Shown: positions 9,536-18,851 of the stretch, in pieces
How the letters are laid out: each line of letters starts with the position of its first letter
Numbering within the stretch: position 1 is the first letter of the stretch
Source of the DNA: Gammaproteobacteria bacterium
Lineage (GTDB): Bacteria; Pseudomonadota; Gammaproteobacteria; DSM-16500
Length of the DNA stretch: 64,000 nucleotides
Direction: 5' to 3'
Assembly: GCA_019634835.1 (NCBI GenBank)
Contig: JAHCAO010000003.1
Location: forward strand, 1 to 64,000
Program-made: the position numbers and the translations under genes
The notes under the pieces: model-generated
What the model was told of the DNA's origin: nothing
The model's input: the letters and a program-made list of their open reading frames with translations, nothing else
Database searches by the model: none

Positions 9536-12508
9536 ATGTCTTTTCACCATGCGACGGAAAGTGCAAACACAACAGCAGAAACCCCTATCGCCATTACTAT
9601 TACCGAATTAACTAAGGAATTTGTAAGTGGCAAATCGATCAATCCTGCTCTCAAACATTTAACAGTTAGCATTCGGCGCGGTTCTATTACGGGTTTAGTT
9701 GGCCCCGATGGAGCAGGTAAGACGACACTGATGCGTATGATAACAGGGTTACTGACTCCTACCCAAGGTACCATTACCGTGGAAGGTTTTGACACTATTC
9801 AGGGTAGGCAGCAGATTCACAAATTACTAGGTTATATGCCGCAAAAATTTGGTTTGTATGATGATCTTACGGTGATGGAAAATTTAAATCTTTATGCTGA
9901 ACTACGCTGTATTACACCGACGGAAAAAGCCAACACCATTCCAAAGTTACTAGCATTTACTGAGCTCACGTCTTTTACTTCTCGTATGGCAAGTAATCTC
10001 TCCGGTGGTATGAAACAGAAATTGGGACTTGCTTGCACCTTACTGGGGCATCCACGCATTTTATTACTGGATGAACCCAGCGTTGGTGTTGATCCTATTT
10101 CACGTCGAGAATTATGGAAAATAGTACATGCTTTAGTTGCAGATGGAATTACCGTGGTTTGGAGCACAGCTTACCTTGATGAAGCAGAATTGTGTGATGA
10201 AGTTATTCTATTAAATGCTGGTGAAGTGTTATATACAGGTGCTCCTGTTGCACTAATTGACAAACTACAAGACCGTACAGTGCAACTTCAAGATATCATG
10301 GGTAATCATCGACAAGTTCTGCAACATGCTTTACGTAATGTCAATGTGAGCGATGGTGTGATTCAGGGCCAAAACGTGCGCCTACTTCTCCGAAAAGCTA
10401 ATCAATTTCCTGATTTTACCAAGCTCAATGCAGGTCCACAGATAAAATTGGTTCCTGTAAAACCGCGTTTTGAGGATGCTTACATTGATATCTTAGGTGG
10501 TGGTCCTGGTGGCGACTCTGTGCTGAGTCAAGTGATGAAACCGCTAGTGTTACCCACCAATATTGATATGGCCATTGTCGCAGAAGGATTGACTAAAAAA
10601 TTTGGTGATTTCACGGCAGCCAATCAAATTTCTTTTTCTGTGAAACCAGGTGAAATTTTTGGTTTACTGGGACCTAATGGTGCAGGTAAATCCACAATTT
10701 TTAAAATGCTTTGTGGTTTATTAAAACCTACCACCGGCACGACGCGCATATTTGGTATTGATTTACACGCTAGCATTAGCACAACACGACAAAAAATCGG
10801 TTATATGGCGCAGAAGTTCTCACTTTATAATGATCTTAGCGTAATACAGAATTTAGCGTTTTTTTCTGGTATTTATGGATTATCAGGCCGACGTCAGCAA
10901 GAAAAAATACAGGAGATGATAACTACTTTTTCTCTCACGCCGTACCTAAACATGCGAACAGGCGACATTCCACTTGGCTTCAAGCAACGCCTGGCTCTGG
11001 CTTGTAGTATTATGCATCAGCCTCTCATTTTGTTTTTGGATGAACCGACATCAGGTGTGGATCCCTTTACACGTCGTGAATTTTGGACTCATATCAATGG
11101 TCTAGTAGAGAAGGGTATGACTGTTGTTGTGACGACTCATTTTATGGATGAAGCTGAATATTGCGATCAGATTGCACTCATCTATCAAGCTAATGTGGTT
11201 GCAACTGGCACACCAGATGATGTCAAGCAATTAGCGATCACACCCACACAACCTGATCCAACTATGGATGATACATTTATTACGCTCATTACTGCCAAAA
11301 ATAAAGCTAGTTCAACAAAGACTGATTCCAATCAAAACTATTCAGCAAGGCAAACAAACTTAATACCACAGCGTTGGTATCCTGACGCACCCTATTTGCG
11401 ACGCTGGTATGCACTAGCAAAAAAAGAATCTTTACAAATTATTCGCGATCCTAGCAGTATTTTGATTGCTTTTATTTTACCGCTACTTATGCTGTTAATT
11501 TTTGGATTTGGTGTCAATCTCGATTCAGCTCAATTGCGACTGGGTGTGCTATTAAACGATCATAGTCCTGAAGCTCAACATCTCGCGCTTTCGCTTAAAG
11601 ATTCTCCTTATATCAAAACAATTCCGATGGCAGATTACACGCAAGCTACGCGAGCACTTACCTCTGGTCAAGTTCGAGGTCTTTTTATGATACTCCCGAA
11701 TTTTTCTCAGCAATTGCTCCGACCTGATGGAGATGCCACAGTGGCCGTCATTACAGATGGTTCTGAAACCAATACGGCTAATTTTGCTGCGGGCTATGCA
11801 ATAGGCGCTTTTAATATATGGCAAACCATGCGTGGTTTAGAAAATGGGTTGCCCTACTCTGTGCCTATCAATTTAAAAATTCGGTATTGGTATAACCCTG
11901 AAGCAATTAGCCGATATTTTATCGTACCGGGATCTATTGCATTAATTATGACAGTCATTGGTGCTTTATTAACTTCTTTGGTTGTTGCAAGAGAATGGGA
12001 GCAGGGTACGATGGAAGCATTATTATCAACACCTATGACACGCGCAGAATTTTTTTTCTCGAAATTAATTCCGTACTATGTTCTGGGTATGATGGCGATG
12101 ATCGTATGTTGGTTGACAGGGATCACTCTGCTTGGCATGCCTTTTCGTGGTTCAGCACTATTATTGATTCTAGAAACCACTTTGTTCTTGGGTAGTGCTT
12201 TAGGTATTGGCCTTTTACTCTCAACTGTGATTCGCAATCAATTTAATGCGGCACAAGCTGCTTTAAACATCGCATTTCTCCCTGCTGTGATGCTGTCAGG
12301 ATTTGTTTATGAGATTAATAGTATGCCACCATTTGTACGAGGCATTACTTATGTGGTACCTGCTCGCTATTTTGTTTCTGCACTACAAACATTGTTTCTG
12401 ACAGGCAATGTTTGGGAATTGTTTGTGAAAGATACTTTATTTTTGCTAGTGTGCGCGGTACTTTTTCTTGGTTTGACCTATAGAAAAACGCGCAGTAATT
12501 TGGATTAA
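9536..12508 (+). CDS. ABC exporter, two ATPase domains fused to ABC-2 permease (RbbA/YhiH-like)
   Basis: One 990-residue polypeptide carries ATPase 1 (Walker A GPDGAGKTT, signature LSGGMKQK, Walker B LLLDEP), ATPase 2 (Walker A GPNGAGKST, Walker B LFLDEPTSGVDP) and a C-terminal ABC-2 permease. The permease has a first span near residues 640-660 and a large outer loop before five further spans. ATPase 1 has STAYLDEAE where ATPase 2 has TTHFMDEAE, so the switch histidine is missing in the first half. ATPase 2 has a degenerate signature (PLGFKQRL). The two sites are therefore unequal, as is usual in this family. E. coli RbbA/YhiH has the same architecture and a similar length. It lies 8 bases after the adaptor gene and directly before a second permease. 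Substrate unknown; a role in secreting the PKS/NRPS product is inferred from context. Confidence 0.92.
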   Translation: MSFHHATESANTTAETPIAITITELTKEFVSGKSINPALKHLTVSIRRGSITGLVGPDGAGKTTLMRMITGLLTPTQGTITVEGFDTIQGRQQIHKLLGYMPQKFGLYDDLTVMENLNLYAELRCITPTEKANTIPKLLAFTELTSFTSRMASNLSGGMKQKLGLACTLLGHPRILLLDEPSVGVDPISRRELWKIVHALVADGITVVWSTAYLDEAELCDEVILLNAGEVLYTGAPVALIDKLQDRTVQLQDIMGNHRQVLQHALRNVNVSDGVIQGQNVRLLLRKANQFPDFTKLNAGPQIKLVPVKPRFEDAYIDILGGGPGGDSVLSQVMKPLVLPTNIDMAIVAEGLTKKFGDFTAANQISFSVKPGEIFGLLGPNGAGKSTIFKMLCGLLKPTTGTTRIFGIDLHASISTTRQKIGYMAQKFSLYNDLSVIQNLAFFSGIYGLSGRRQQEKIQEMITTFSLTPYLNMRTGDIPLGFKQRLALACSIMHQPLILFLDEPTSGVDPFTRREFWTHINGLVEKGMTVVVTTHFMDEAEYCDQIALIYQANVVATGTPDDVKQLAITPTQPDPTMDDTFITLITAKNKASSTKTDSNQNYSARQTNLIPQRWYPDAPYLRRWYALAKKESLQIIRDPSSILIAFILPLLMLLIFGFGVNLDSAQLRLGVLLNDHSPEAQHLALSLKDSPYIKTIPMADYTQATRALTSGQVRGLFMILPNFSQQLLRPDGDATVAVITDGSETNTANFAAGYAIGAFNIWQTMRGLENGLPYSVPINLKIRYWYNPEAISRYFIVPGSIALIMTVIGALLTSLVVAREWEQGTMEALLSTPMTRAEFFFSKLIPYYVLGMMAMIVCWLTGITLLGMPFRGSALLLILETTLFLGSALGIGLLLSTVIRNQFNAAQAALNIAFLPAVMLSGFVYEINSMPPFVRGITYVVPARYFVSALQTLFLTGNVWELFVKDTLFLLVCAVLFLGLTYRKTRSNLD

Positions 12509-12515
12509 GGTGACG

Positions 12516-13607
12516 ATGCTGCGACGTATATTGACATTAATCTGGAAAGAACTACAAGCACAATTACGTGATGCAGATAGTCGGCGTTTATTGATTTTGC
12601 CTATTATTTTACAAGTTGCTCTTTTTCCTTTTGCTGCTACCTTGGAAGTAAAAAATGGCACTATTGCTATTTATAATCAAGACAGTGGACCTAACTCGAT
12701 TGAACTCATTCAACGTTTGGCAGCAGCAAAAGCTTTCCAGCATGTTATCATGCTTCACAATATTCATGAATTACGTGAGACACTTGATAATCAACGTGCG
12801 CTAGTCGCTATTACTTTTCCTAATAATTTTTCTGCGCATATTAAGGCAGGTATTCCAGCTGATTTACAACTTGCTTTTGATGGCAGAAAATCTAATGCCA
12901 CCCAAATTACTGCGTCATATATTGAAGATATTGTTAATCAGTATCAAACAGATGAAAAACTAACGCCTACTACAACAACATTTATCGTGCGTAATTGGTT
13001 TAATCCCAACCTTGACTATAAGTGGTTTATTGTCTCTAGTTTATTAGCTACCGTTACGACGATTGGTGCCTTAGTTGTTACTGCTATGTCTGTTGCACGT
13101 GAACGTGAACAAGGTACACTCGATCAATTATTCGTATCACCACTGACTCCTGGATATTTGATGATTGGCAAACTTGTTCCTGCACTCGTGATTGTGGCAT
13201 TGCAGGTGGCGATTATCTTAGTAGTAGGAATTTTTCTCTATGGCATACCCTTTCAGGGTTCTCTGTTGTTGCTCTATTTCTGCTTGATATTCTATGGATT
13301 GGCATTGGGAGGGGTGGGACTGATGATTTCTAGTGTCTGTAGTACACAACAACAAGCTTTTTTAGGTGTCTTTGGTTTCATGATGGTGTTCTTCGTGTTA
13401 TCAGGTTATGTCTCTCCTATTGAGAATATCCCAGAACCTCTGCAATCATTCACCTGGTTTAACCCAGTACGACACTTCATGGTGATTAGTCGTGGAATTT
13501 ATCTCAAAAATTTAGATTTTGGATTAGTGTGGCCAAATTTGTGGCCACTCATAGTCATTGCTGCCATGACAAACACCATGGCGTATTGGGTATTTAAAAA
13601 ATACTAA
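12516..13607 (+). CDS. ABC-2 type permease (YhhJ-like)
   Basis: Second inner-membrane subunit of the exporter, about 363 residues. It has an N-terminal span (LLILPIILQVALFPFAATL), a long periplasmic loop, then five spans in the C-terminal half with the ABC-2 hallmark REREQGTLDQL and the late FxLSGYVSPIENIP motif. I chose the ATG because an AAGGTGA ribosome-binding site sits just ahead of it. A GTG 6 bases upstream is in frame but overlaps that site. Only a few bases separate it from the preceding ATPase-permease fusion, so the two are probably translationally coupled. The two permeases would form a heterodimer driven by the double ATPase. Confidence 0.9.
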   Translation: MLRRILTLIWKELQAQLRDADSRRLLILPIILQVALFPFAATLEVKNGTIAIYNQDSGPNSIELIQRLAAAKAFQHVIMLHNIHELRETLDNQRALVAITFPNNFSAHIKAGIPADLQLAFDGRKSNATQITASYIEDIVNQYQTDEKLTPTTTTFIVRNWFNPNLDYKWFIVSSLLATVTTIGALVVTAMSVAREREQGTLDQLFVSPLTPGYLMIGKLVPALVIVALQVAIILVVGIFLYGIPFQGSLLLLYFCLIFYGLALGGVGLMISSVCSTQQQAFLGVFGFMMVFFVLSGYVSPIENIPEPLQSFTWFNPVRHFMVISRGIYLKNLDFGLVWPNLWPLIVIAAMTNTMAYWVFKKY

Positions 13608-13616
13608 GATTTCAGA

Positions 13617-15086
13617 ATGGAACTGCAATATATGCAACAAAACAAACGTGTTTTTATCTGTCAACCGTGCCTTGGCTGGTTTGTCTGTTTCATACTGTTA
13701 CTGAGTAGCTGTACAGTCGGCCCTGATTATAAGACACCACATTATCCATTGCCAAAAAGGTTCACGACCACCATCAAACAAAACCAGCGTCCCATTGCAC
13801 ATGGTTTTTGGTGGCATGCTTGTAGTGATCGCATCTTAGTGTCACTCATAGACCAAGCGTTAATCGATGGTAATTTGGATATTCGAGCTGGTTATAAGAA
13901 AATTCGTGCTGCACGCGCACAATTAAATATTGCAAAAGCTGATTTTTTTCCTAGTGTAAATCTCGATGGTAAAGTCTCACGCGATCGTCTCAGTGGCAAT
14001 AGTGAAATCCTATCAGCATTTCCTCAAGGTTCTATACCTTTGCTTTACACAAATTATAAAGCTGGTTTTGATGCTACTTGGGAATTGGATTTCTTTGGTC
14101 ACACGCGTCGTCAAGTCGAAGCAGCTCAGAGAGATCTCGAAAGCATGATTGCGAATCAAAATAATGTGGTTATTGCAACAGCAGCTGAAGTTGCTAAAGA
14201 TTATACATTATATCGTGTTTATCAAGAACGAATCAAAATTACTCGTGACACCATAGCACTTTACGCCAAGACATTACACTTAGTGAAATTACGCTATGCT
14301 GTGGGTGAAGCAACGGCTATTGATGTGGCACGTGTGCAAAGTGATTTGCTATCAGCCAAAGCGAGTATTCCTTCACTTCAAGCAGAAGCACGTGCTACCG
14401 TTGTTGCTTTAGCAGTGTTAACAGGTGATTTCCCTGAACAACTTATCGTGCGATTAGCGAGATCGGAACCAATACCACAATTCAAGACGAATCAACTTCA
14501 CATTGGTATTCCAGCCAATGTATTGTTACGTCGTCCCGATGTGCAACAAGCAGAACGCAACTTGGCAGCAGCAACAGCACGGATTGGTGTTGCTAAAGCT
14601 GACCTTTTTCCGCGTGTTCAATTAGTGGGTGACCTTGGGTTTGATACTACTATTCCAGGTACTTACTTTCAGAAAGTCAGTCAGTACTGGTCGATAGGGC
14701 CACACATTTCATTACCCATTTTTCAAGGTAATCGCTTGATAAACGCAGTTAATGCGCAGGAAGCTGCACGAGATTCAGCAGAAGCAGAGTACAAAAAAGC
14801 AATTCTTAATGCATTAGCTGATGTGGAAGCAAGTCTGATCCGCTATCAGAGTGAACGACAGCGCCAAGCTAAATTATATGCTTCATACCACAAGCTAGAA
14901 TCGGTACTTCGCTTAACACAATTGCGTTATCGCTCTGGGCAAATTTCATTAACTGAAGTTTTAGATGTCATGCGGCAATTAAACGATATGCATGAGCAAT
15001 ACGCACAAGCAAATGGTAATGTCACTATTAACCTTGTGAGTATTTATAAAGCCCTAGGCGGCAGCTGGTTACAGGCGGATTTATAG
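13617..15086 (+). CDS. NodT-family outer-membrane efflux lipoprotein (TolC-like)
   Basis: Outer-membrane channel of the exporter. The 489-residue protein starts with a lipoprotein signal peptide: a hydrophobic stretch followed by LLLSSC, with the lipidated Cys near residue 32 and then TVGPDYKTP, the classic start of NodT/OprM-type factors. Two internally similar halves follow. Each has the amphipathic helix repeat with AxARIGVAKADLFPxV-type segments (seen as ARAQLNIAKADFFPSV and ARIGVAKADLFPRV). The gene starts 9 bases after the permease stop and completes an adaptor/ABC/channel set in one run. An in-frame ATG 15 bases in would give a more compact signal peptide. Most relatives serve RND pumps; pairing with an ABC-2 exporter is inferred from the operon. 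Confidence 0.92.
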   Translation: MELQYMQQNKRVFICQPCLGWFVCFILLLSSCTVGPDYKTPHYPLPKRFTTTIKQNQRPIAHGFWWHACSDRILVSLIDQALIDGNLDIRAGYKKIRAARAQLNIAKADFFPSVNLDGKVSRDRLSGNSEILSAFPQGSIPLLYTNYKAGFDATWELDFFGHTRRQVEAAQRDLESMIANQNNVVIATAAEVAKDYTLYRVYQERIKITRDTIALYAKTLHLVKLRYAVGEATAIDVARVQSDLLSAKASIPSLQAEARATVVALAVLTGDFPEQLIVRLARSEPIPQFKTNQLHIGIPANVLLRRPDVQQAERNLAAATARIGVAKADLFPRVQLVGDLGFDTTIPGTYFQKVSQYWSIGPHISLPIFQGNRLINAVNAQEAARDSAEAEYKKAILNALADVEASLIRYQSERQRQAKLYASYHKLESVLRLTQLRYRSGQISLTEVLDVMRQLNDMHEQYAQANGNVTINLVSIYKALGGSWLQADL

Positions 15087-15140
15087 TAAGTTATTGTATT
15101 TAAATGAAATATAGATATTTAGGAGGCAAAGCATCCTTTG

Positions 15141-15168
15141 ATTGTCTATAGTTAAAGCATGGCATAAT
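15141..15168 (+). promoter_or_regulatory. Possible extended -10 promoter before the LRR gene
   Basis: TGGCATAAT resembles an extended -10 element. TTGTCT lies 15 bases and TTGATT 19 bases before its hexamer, neither ideal. It lies about 20 bases before the LRR start, in the 99-base gap after the channel gene. It is a weak call and the gene may simply be read from upstream. Confidence 0.25.
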
Positions 15169-15185
15169 AATAAAACGAGGAGATC

Positions 15186-16112
15186 ATGATGCAGACAGGT
15201 ATCGATGAATGTTTTCAACATGTTTCCGGTTCAAAAAAATTTAATTGCGTTAATCTAGCTAATATAAATCCTTCAAAAGTTATTGCTAAAATATTGCTAG
15301 CTTTAGAAAGAGATAAAAAACATAAAATCTATGATATTGAAAGTATTGTGGTGAGACACTGTCATTTAACTAAATCTGATTTAAAATATTACCATGCTAT
15401 TTCTAACGTTTGTGAACATTTAGATACAGCAATATTTAGTGATCTTGATGTAGATATTATTGAGGCAGAAAAGTTAATTAATAATTTGCACGATAAACCA
15501 CTTAAGACGTTGGTGTTTAATGAATACTGGTTAGGTGGTGAAAAAAAATTATCAACTTTCCTGAAATCGATTTCTGCAAATCAGTATGTTAAATCATTAG
15601 ATTTATCTCTAGATTGGCTTGGAGATGAAGGAATTGCTCTGCTTGCACATCATTTATCTCAAATGAAATATTTGACTCATCTTGATATTAGTTGTAATGA
15701 CTTTAATAGAATTGGGTTAGAGTATCTTGTTCAATCAACTATTAAACATCCATCTCTTTCTTCTCTTAATCTATCCTATAATCATATCCCTGCGGATGGG
15801 GCTGTATTTATTGAAGCATTATTAAAAAATAATGACGTTATTACTGAACTAGATCTACAATCTAACCATTTACAAGATAATAGCGTTAATTACCTTATTA
15901 GAGGATTAGAAGATAACCATTCTTTAAAAAAATTAAATGTTGGTGATAATCAAATTAGCGGACGAGTGTTAAAAAGATTAGTGAAGGCTGCCATTAAAAA
16001 TGAAAATATAGAACAATTAAATATTTCTTATAATAGAATAGATGAAAATATAAAAGATGAGTTGGTTGAATTGATAGATAATAATTTTTCCACCTTAAGA
16101 ATGATCATTTAG
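15186..16112 (+). CDS. Leucine-rich-repeat protein (ribonuclease-inhibitor type)
   Basis: A 308-residue protein with no signal peptide or membrane span. The N-terminal ~110 residues are not recognised. Residues about 135-300 hold six LRRs of 28-29 residues with the core LxxLDLSxNxI, seen as VKSLDLS, LTHLDIS, LSSLNLS, ITELDLQS, LKKLNVGD and IEQLNIS, each followed by a helix. This is the RI-like, eukaryote-style class, built for protein-protein contact. The start has a strong GAGGAG site and two adjacent ATGs. The next gene, the stand-alone acyltransferase, begins 4 bases after the stop, so the LRR protein is co-expressed with polyketide genes. It could be a secreted effector, a scaffold for the synthase or a self-protection protein; the sequence does not decide. 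Confidence 0.85.
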   Translation: MMQTGIDECFQHVSGSKKFNCVNLANINPSKVIAKILLALERDKKHKIYDIESIVVRHCHLTKSDLKYYHAISNVCEHLDTAIFSDLDVDIIEAEKLINNLHDKPLKTLVFNEYWLGGEKKLSTFLKSISANQYVKSLDLSLDWLGDEGIALLAHHLSQMKYLTHLDISCNDFNRIGLEYLVQSTIKHPSLSSLNLSYNHIPADGAVFIEALLKNNDVITELDLQSNHLQDNSVNYLIRGLEDNHSLKKLNVGDNQISGRVLKRLVKAAIKNENIEQLNISYNRIDENIKDELVELIDNNFSTLRMII

Positions 16113-16116
16113 TCAC

Positions 16117-17103
16117 ATGAAAATGCCAATTATTTTTATGTTTTCTGGCCAAGGTTCCCAGTATTATCAAATGGGAAAGGTATTATATGAGTCAAATTCT
16201 ACTTTTAAAAAATGGATGTTAAAAGCAGATGTAATCTATCAAGATATCACTGGACAGTCAGTCATACCACATCTCTACAATAACAAAGCGGCTCATGCCG
16301 AATCGTTTAAGGATACGCTATTAACACATCCTGCGATATTCATGCTTGAGCATGCACTATTACAGGTTTTATATGAAAAAAAAATTCAGCCTGATATGGT
16401 ATTAGGTAGTAGTCTGGGAGAATTTGCAGCGGCAGTAGCTGCAAATATTTTAAGTTTTGAGGAGGCAATGTCTATCGTGACTCGTCAAGCTCAATTATTA
16501 GATAAAAATTGTCAAGAAGCTGGTATGCTTGCCATTTTACATGATCCTATTATTTATCAACAACAAGACAATATTAAAAAATACAGTGAAATAGCTGCCA
16601 TTAATTTTTCTTCTCACTTTGTTGTTTCAGGAAAAAATCAGGATTTAAATAATATAGTGGATCAGTTAAAAAATCAGCATATTGCGTCACATCGATTACC
16701 CGTTTCTCACGGATTTCATTCTACATACATTGATAACGCAGAGCAGTCATTTAAATTCTATGCAGCGGAAATTATTTTCCATGAGCCAACCCTCCCTTTT
16801 ATATCGTGTGTCAATGCAGATAAATTAGGACATATTAAATCAGATCATTTATGGGACATCATTAGGCGTCCTATCCAATTTGAAAAGGTGATTCAATTGA
16901 TAGAAATACAAGGGAATGTTTGTTATGTTGACCTTGGCCCATCAGGAACATTATCAACATTTGTAAAATACAATCTTTCGTCTGATTCACAATCTAGGTA
17001 TTTTCATATTCTGACACCGTACCATCAAGATTTTCAGAGCATAGAAGGCATTTTTAATACTCTTCAATCAATTGCTTTCTCAAGCGAAAAACGAGGCCAT
17101 TGA
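16117..17103 (+). CDS. Stand-alone acyltransferase (trans-AT or acyl hydrolase) of the PKS
   Basis: FabD-like fold of 328 residues. The upstream synthase has no AT domain, so malonyl units must be loaded by a separate enzyme like this one. Visible motifs: FSGQGSQYYQMG near the N-terminus; nucleophile Ser99 in GSSLGE (usual form GHSLGE); Arg123 in the place that holds the malonyl carboxylate; His201 in SHGFHS. The FMFSGQGSQYYQMG opening recalls the PksD/PedC branch, which includes chain-cleaving proofreading hydrolases. The retained Arg and full catalytic pair equally allow a true malonyl transferase. A second acyltransferase may lie upstream of the window, as many trans-AT clusters carry both. 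It is the last gene of the cluster. Confidence 0.88.
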   Translation: MKMPIIFMFSGQGSQYYQMGKVLYESNSTFKKWMLKADVIYQDITGQSVIPHLYNNKAAHAESFKDTLLTHPAIFMLEHALLQVLYEKKIQPDMVLGSSLGEFAAAVAANILSFEEAMSIVTRQAQLLDKNCQEAGMLAILHDPIIYQQQDNIKKYSEIAAINFSSHFVVSGKNQDLNNIVDQLKNQHIASHRLPVSHGFHSTYIDNAEQSFKFYAAEIIFHEPTLPFISCVNADKLGHIKSDHLWDIIRRPIQFEKVIQLIEIQGNVCYVDLGPSGTLSTFVKYNLSSDSQSRYFHILTPYHQDFQSIEGIFNTLQSIAFSSEKRGH

Positions 17104-17137
17104 GTCAAAAAACGAGAAGGGTAATAGTAGAAAGACC

Positions 17138-17848
17138 TTAATATTTCTCTGATTTTGATCTTCGATATAGGTATGAAAAAATCAGGAAGAACACGATAAT
17201 AAGCCATGGTAAAAAGAAAATAGGGCGATAAATAAGCTTGTAAATGTCCAACTCTTTATTTTCAAGTAATAATGATAGACTGTTGCCTGCTAAAACGTAG
17301 ACAAAACAAGTTGGTATAGCTCCCAAAAAAGTAGCTGCTAAAAAGACAGGTAGACGAACATTTAATAGTGCAGCAAGTGAATCTGTTAAACAAAATGGAG
17401 GAAAAATAGGGATTAACTTCAAGAGTAAGATATGTTGAAAAGCGTTCTCTTTGAATTTTTGTTCAAAAAGAATTTTCCATTTAACTGTTTTATTTTTCAG
17501 GGATAAATTAAAGGCATTTCGTACCGTATAAAATAATATGGTTTCCCCCGTAATTAAACTGAACATCGTATATAAAATAGCGATTAAGCCAAATATAAGT
17601 CCGCCTAATACAGTGATTAATATCAAATCTGGTATTGCAAGTGCAACTATAAAGATATATGTAAATATATATAGCGCGATAGAAAAGATGTAATGCCGGT
17701 TTTTAAAATCGACTAACAAAAAATGATATTTTTTAATCACTGAAAGGCTGAGATAATCATGTAGAGATAAATAAGTAAAAATAATAAAACTGACGGTAAG
17801 AAGAGCTAAAATAAACCAAAACAATATCCTATTCGATTTAATGATCAC
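17138..17848 (-). CDS. TVP38/TMEM64 (VTT/DedA-like) membrane protein
   Basis: Integral membrane protein of 236 residues with about six hydrophobic spans. It carries the VTT/SNARE-associated core: a re-entrant GGLIFGLIAILYTMFSLITGE segment and a second half with LKLIPIFPPFCLTDSLAAL followed by FLAATFLGAIPTCFVYVLAGN. That pattern (R/K-L-x-P-x-P and a Gly/Pro-rich last helix) is typical of YdjX/YdjZ and TMEM64 relatives, which are linked to lipid handling. The start is GTG, only 7 bases after the TerC-like gene stop, so the two form an operon. Substrate unknown. Confidence 0.85.
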   Translation of the reverse strand: MIIKSNRILFWFILALLTVSFIIFTYLSLHDYLSLSVIKKYHFLLVDFKNRHYIFSIALYIFTYIFIVALAIPDLILITVLGGLIFGLIAILYTMFSLITGETILFYTVRNAFNLSLKNKTVKWKILFEQKFKENAFQHILLLKLIPIFPPFCLTDSLAALLNVRLPVFLAATFLGAIPTCFVYVLAGNSLSLLLENKELDIYKLIYRPIFFLPWLIIVFFLIFSYLYRRSKSEKY

Positions 17849-17855
17849 AATTAGC

Positions 17856-18815
17856 TTAGCTCCCTGCTTTCTCTGTTGTATTTCTCAATATACTTAATAC
17901 AATACTAATGATTAATGTGATAATGACAAAGCTTAAAGTGATAGCAACGGGTATCTTATACCAATGTGCTATTAGCATTTTACAGCCAACAAAAATCAAT
18001 ATAAGTGCAAGACCAAATTTAAGAAAATGAAATTGATCAACCATATTGGCAAGTAAAAAATATAGGGAACGCAATCCTAATATAGCAAAAATATTGGACG
18101 TAAATACAATAAATGGATCGTTGGTAATGGCGAATATAGCAGGAATGCTATCGATAGCAAAAATTAAATCACTTGCTTCAATTAAAATAAGGACTAAAAA
18201 TAACGGTGTGGCATAGAGTAATTTATTTTTTATAATAAAAAAATGTTCTTTATGTAAGTTGTCAGTAATCCTTAAATGATTTCGCACAAAGCGTAACATG
18301 AAATTTTTGTTAAGATCTGGTTTTTTTTCGGTAAATAGTAACATTTTTATTCCTGTAATAAACAAGAATAATCCGAATATATATAAAATCCAGTGAAATT
18401 TTGTTACTAGAAATATTCCTAATGTAATTAGGATGAGTCGCATTAAAATTGCGCCTAATACGCCATAAAGCAAAACTCGTCGTTGATATTCCAGCGGAAT
18501 AGAGAAGTAGTTAAATATCATAATAAAGATGAAAATATTATCCATTGATAATGATTTTTCGATTAGATAACCTGTGAAAAATTCTAATGATTTTTCTTTT
18601 GCTATCATAGGTCCGGCTGTGTGAAGCAAGTACTGCCAAAGTAACAAATTAAACATCAAGGCTAGGGTGATCCAGACAATGGCCCAGCTAAGCGCCTCTC
18701 GCGTGCTGACACGGTGAGATTTTTTTCCTCCTAGTAAGAAAAGATCGATAGCTAGCATAATAACAATGAATGCAATGAATCCTAGCCACATCCACCATTC
18801 ACTAATAGTGTGCAT
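17856..18815 (-). CDS. TerC-family integral membrane protein (Alx-like)
   Basis: 319 residues with about nine membrane spans. Family signatures are visible: an Asp in the first helix (FIVIMLAIDLFLLGG), EKSLSMDNIFIFIMIF in the fourth, and IEASDLIFAIDSIPAIFAIT in the sixth, with acidic residues buried in helices. E. coli Alx, the closest well-studied type, exports Mn2+; a metal-export role is inferred from the family. The start ATG has AAAGGA about 10 bases upstream. The first gene of a two-gene operon, it is divergent from the bactofilin gene across a 477-base gap filled with palindromic repeats. I saw no yybP-ykoY-like leader in that gap. Confidence 0.9.
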   Translation of the reverse strand: MHTISEWWMWLGFIAFIVIMLAIDLFLLGGKKSHRVSTREALSWAIVWITLALMFNLLLWQYLLHTAGPMIAKEKSLEFFTGYLIEKSLSMDNIFIFIMIFNYFSIPLEYQRRVLLYGVLGAILMRLILITLGIFLVTKFHWILYIFGLFLFITGIKMLLFTEKKPDLNKNFMLRFVRNHLRITDNLHKEHFFIIKNKLLYATPLFLVLILIEASDLIFAIDSIPAIFAITNDPFIVFTSNIFAILGLRSLYFLLANMVDQFHFLKFGLALILIFVGCKMLIAHWYKIPVAITLSFVIITLIISIVLSILRNTTEKAGS

Positions 18816-18851
18816 TAATAAGTGTCCTTTCTAGTTCATGCGAACTGTTAT

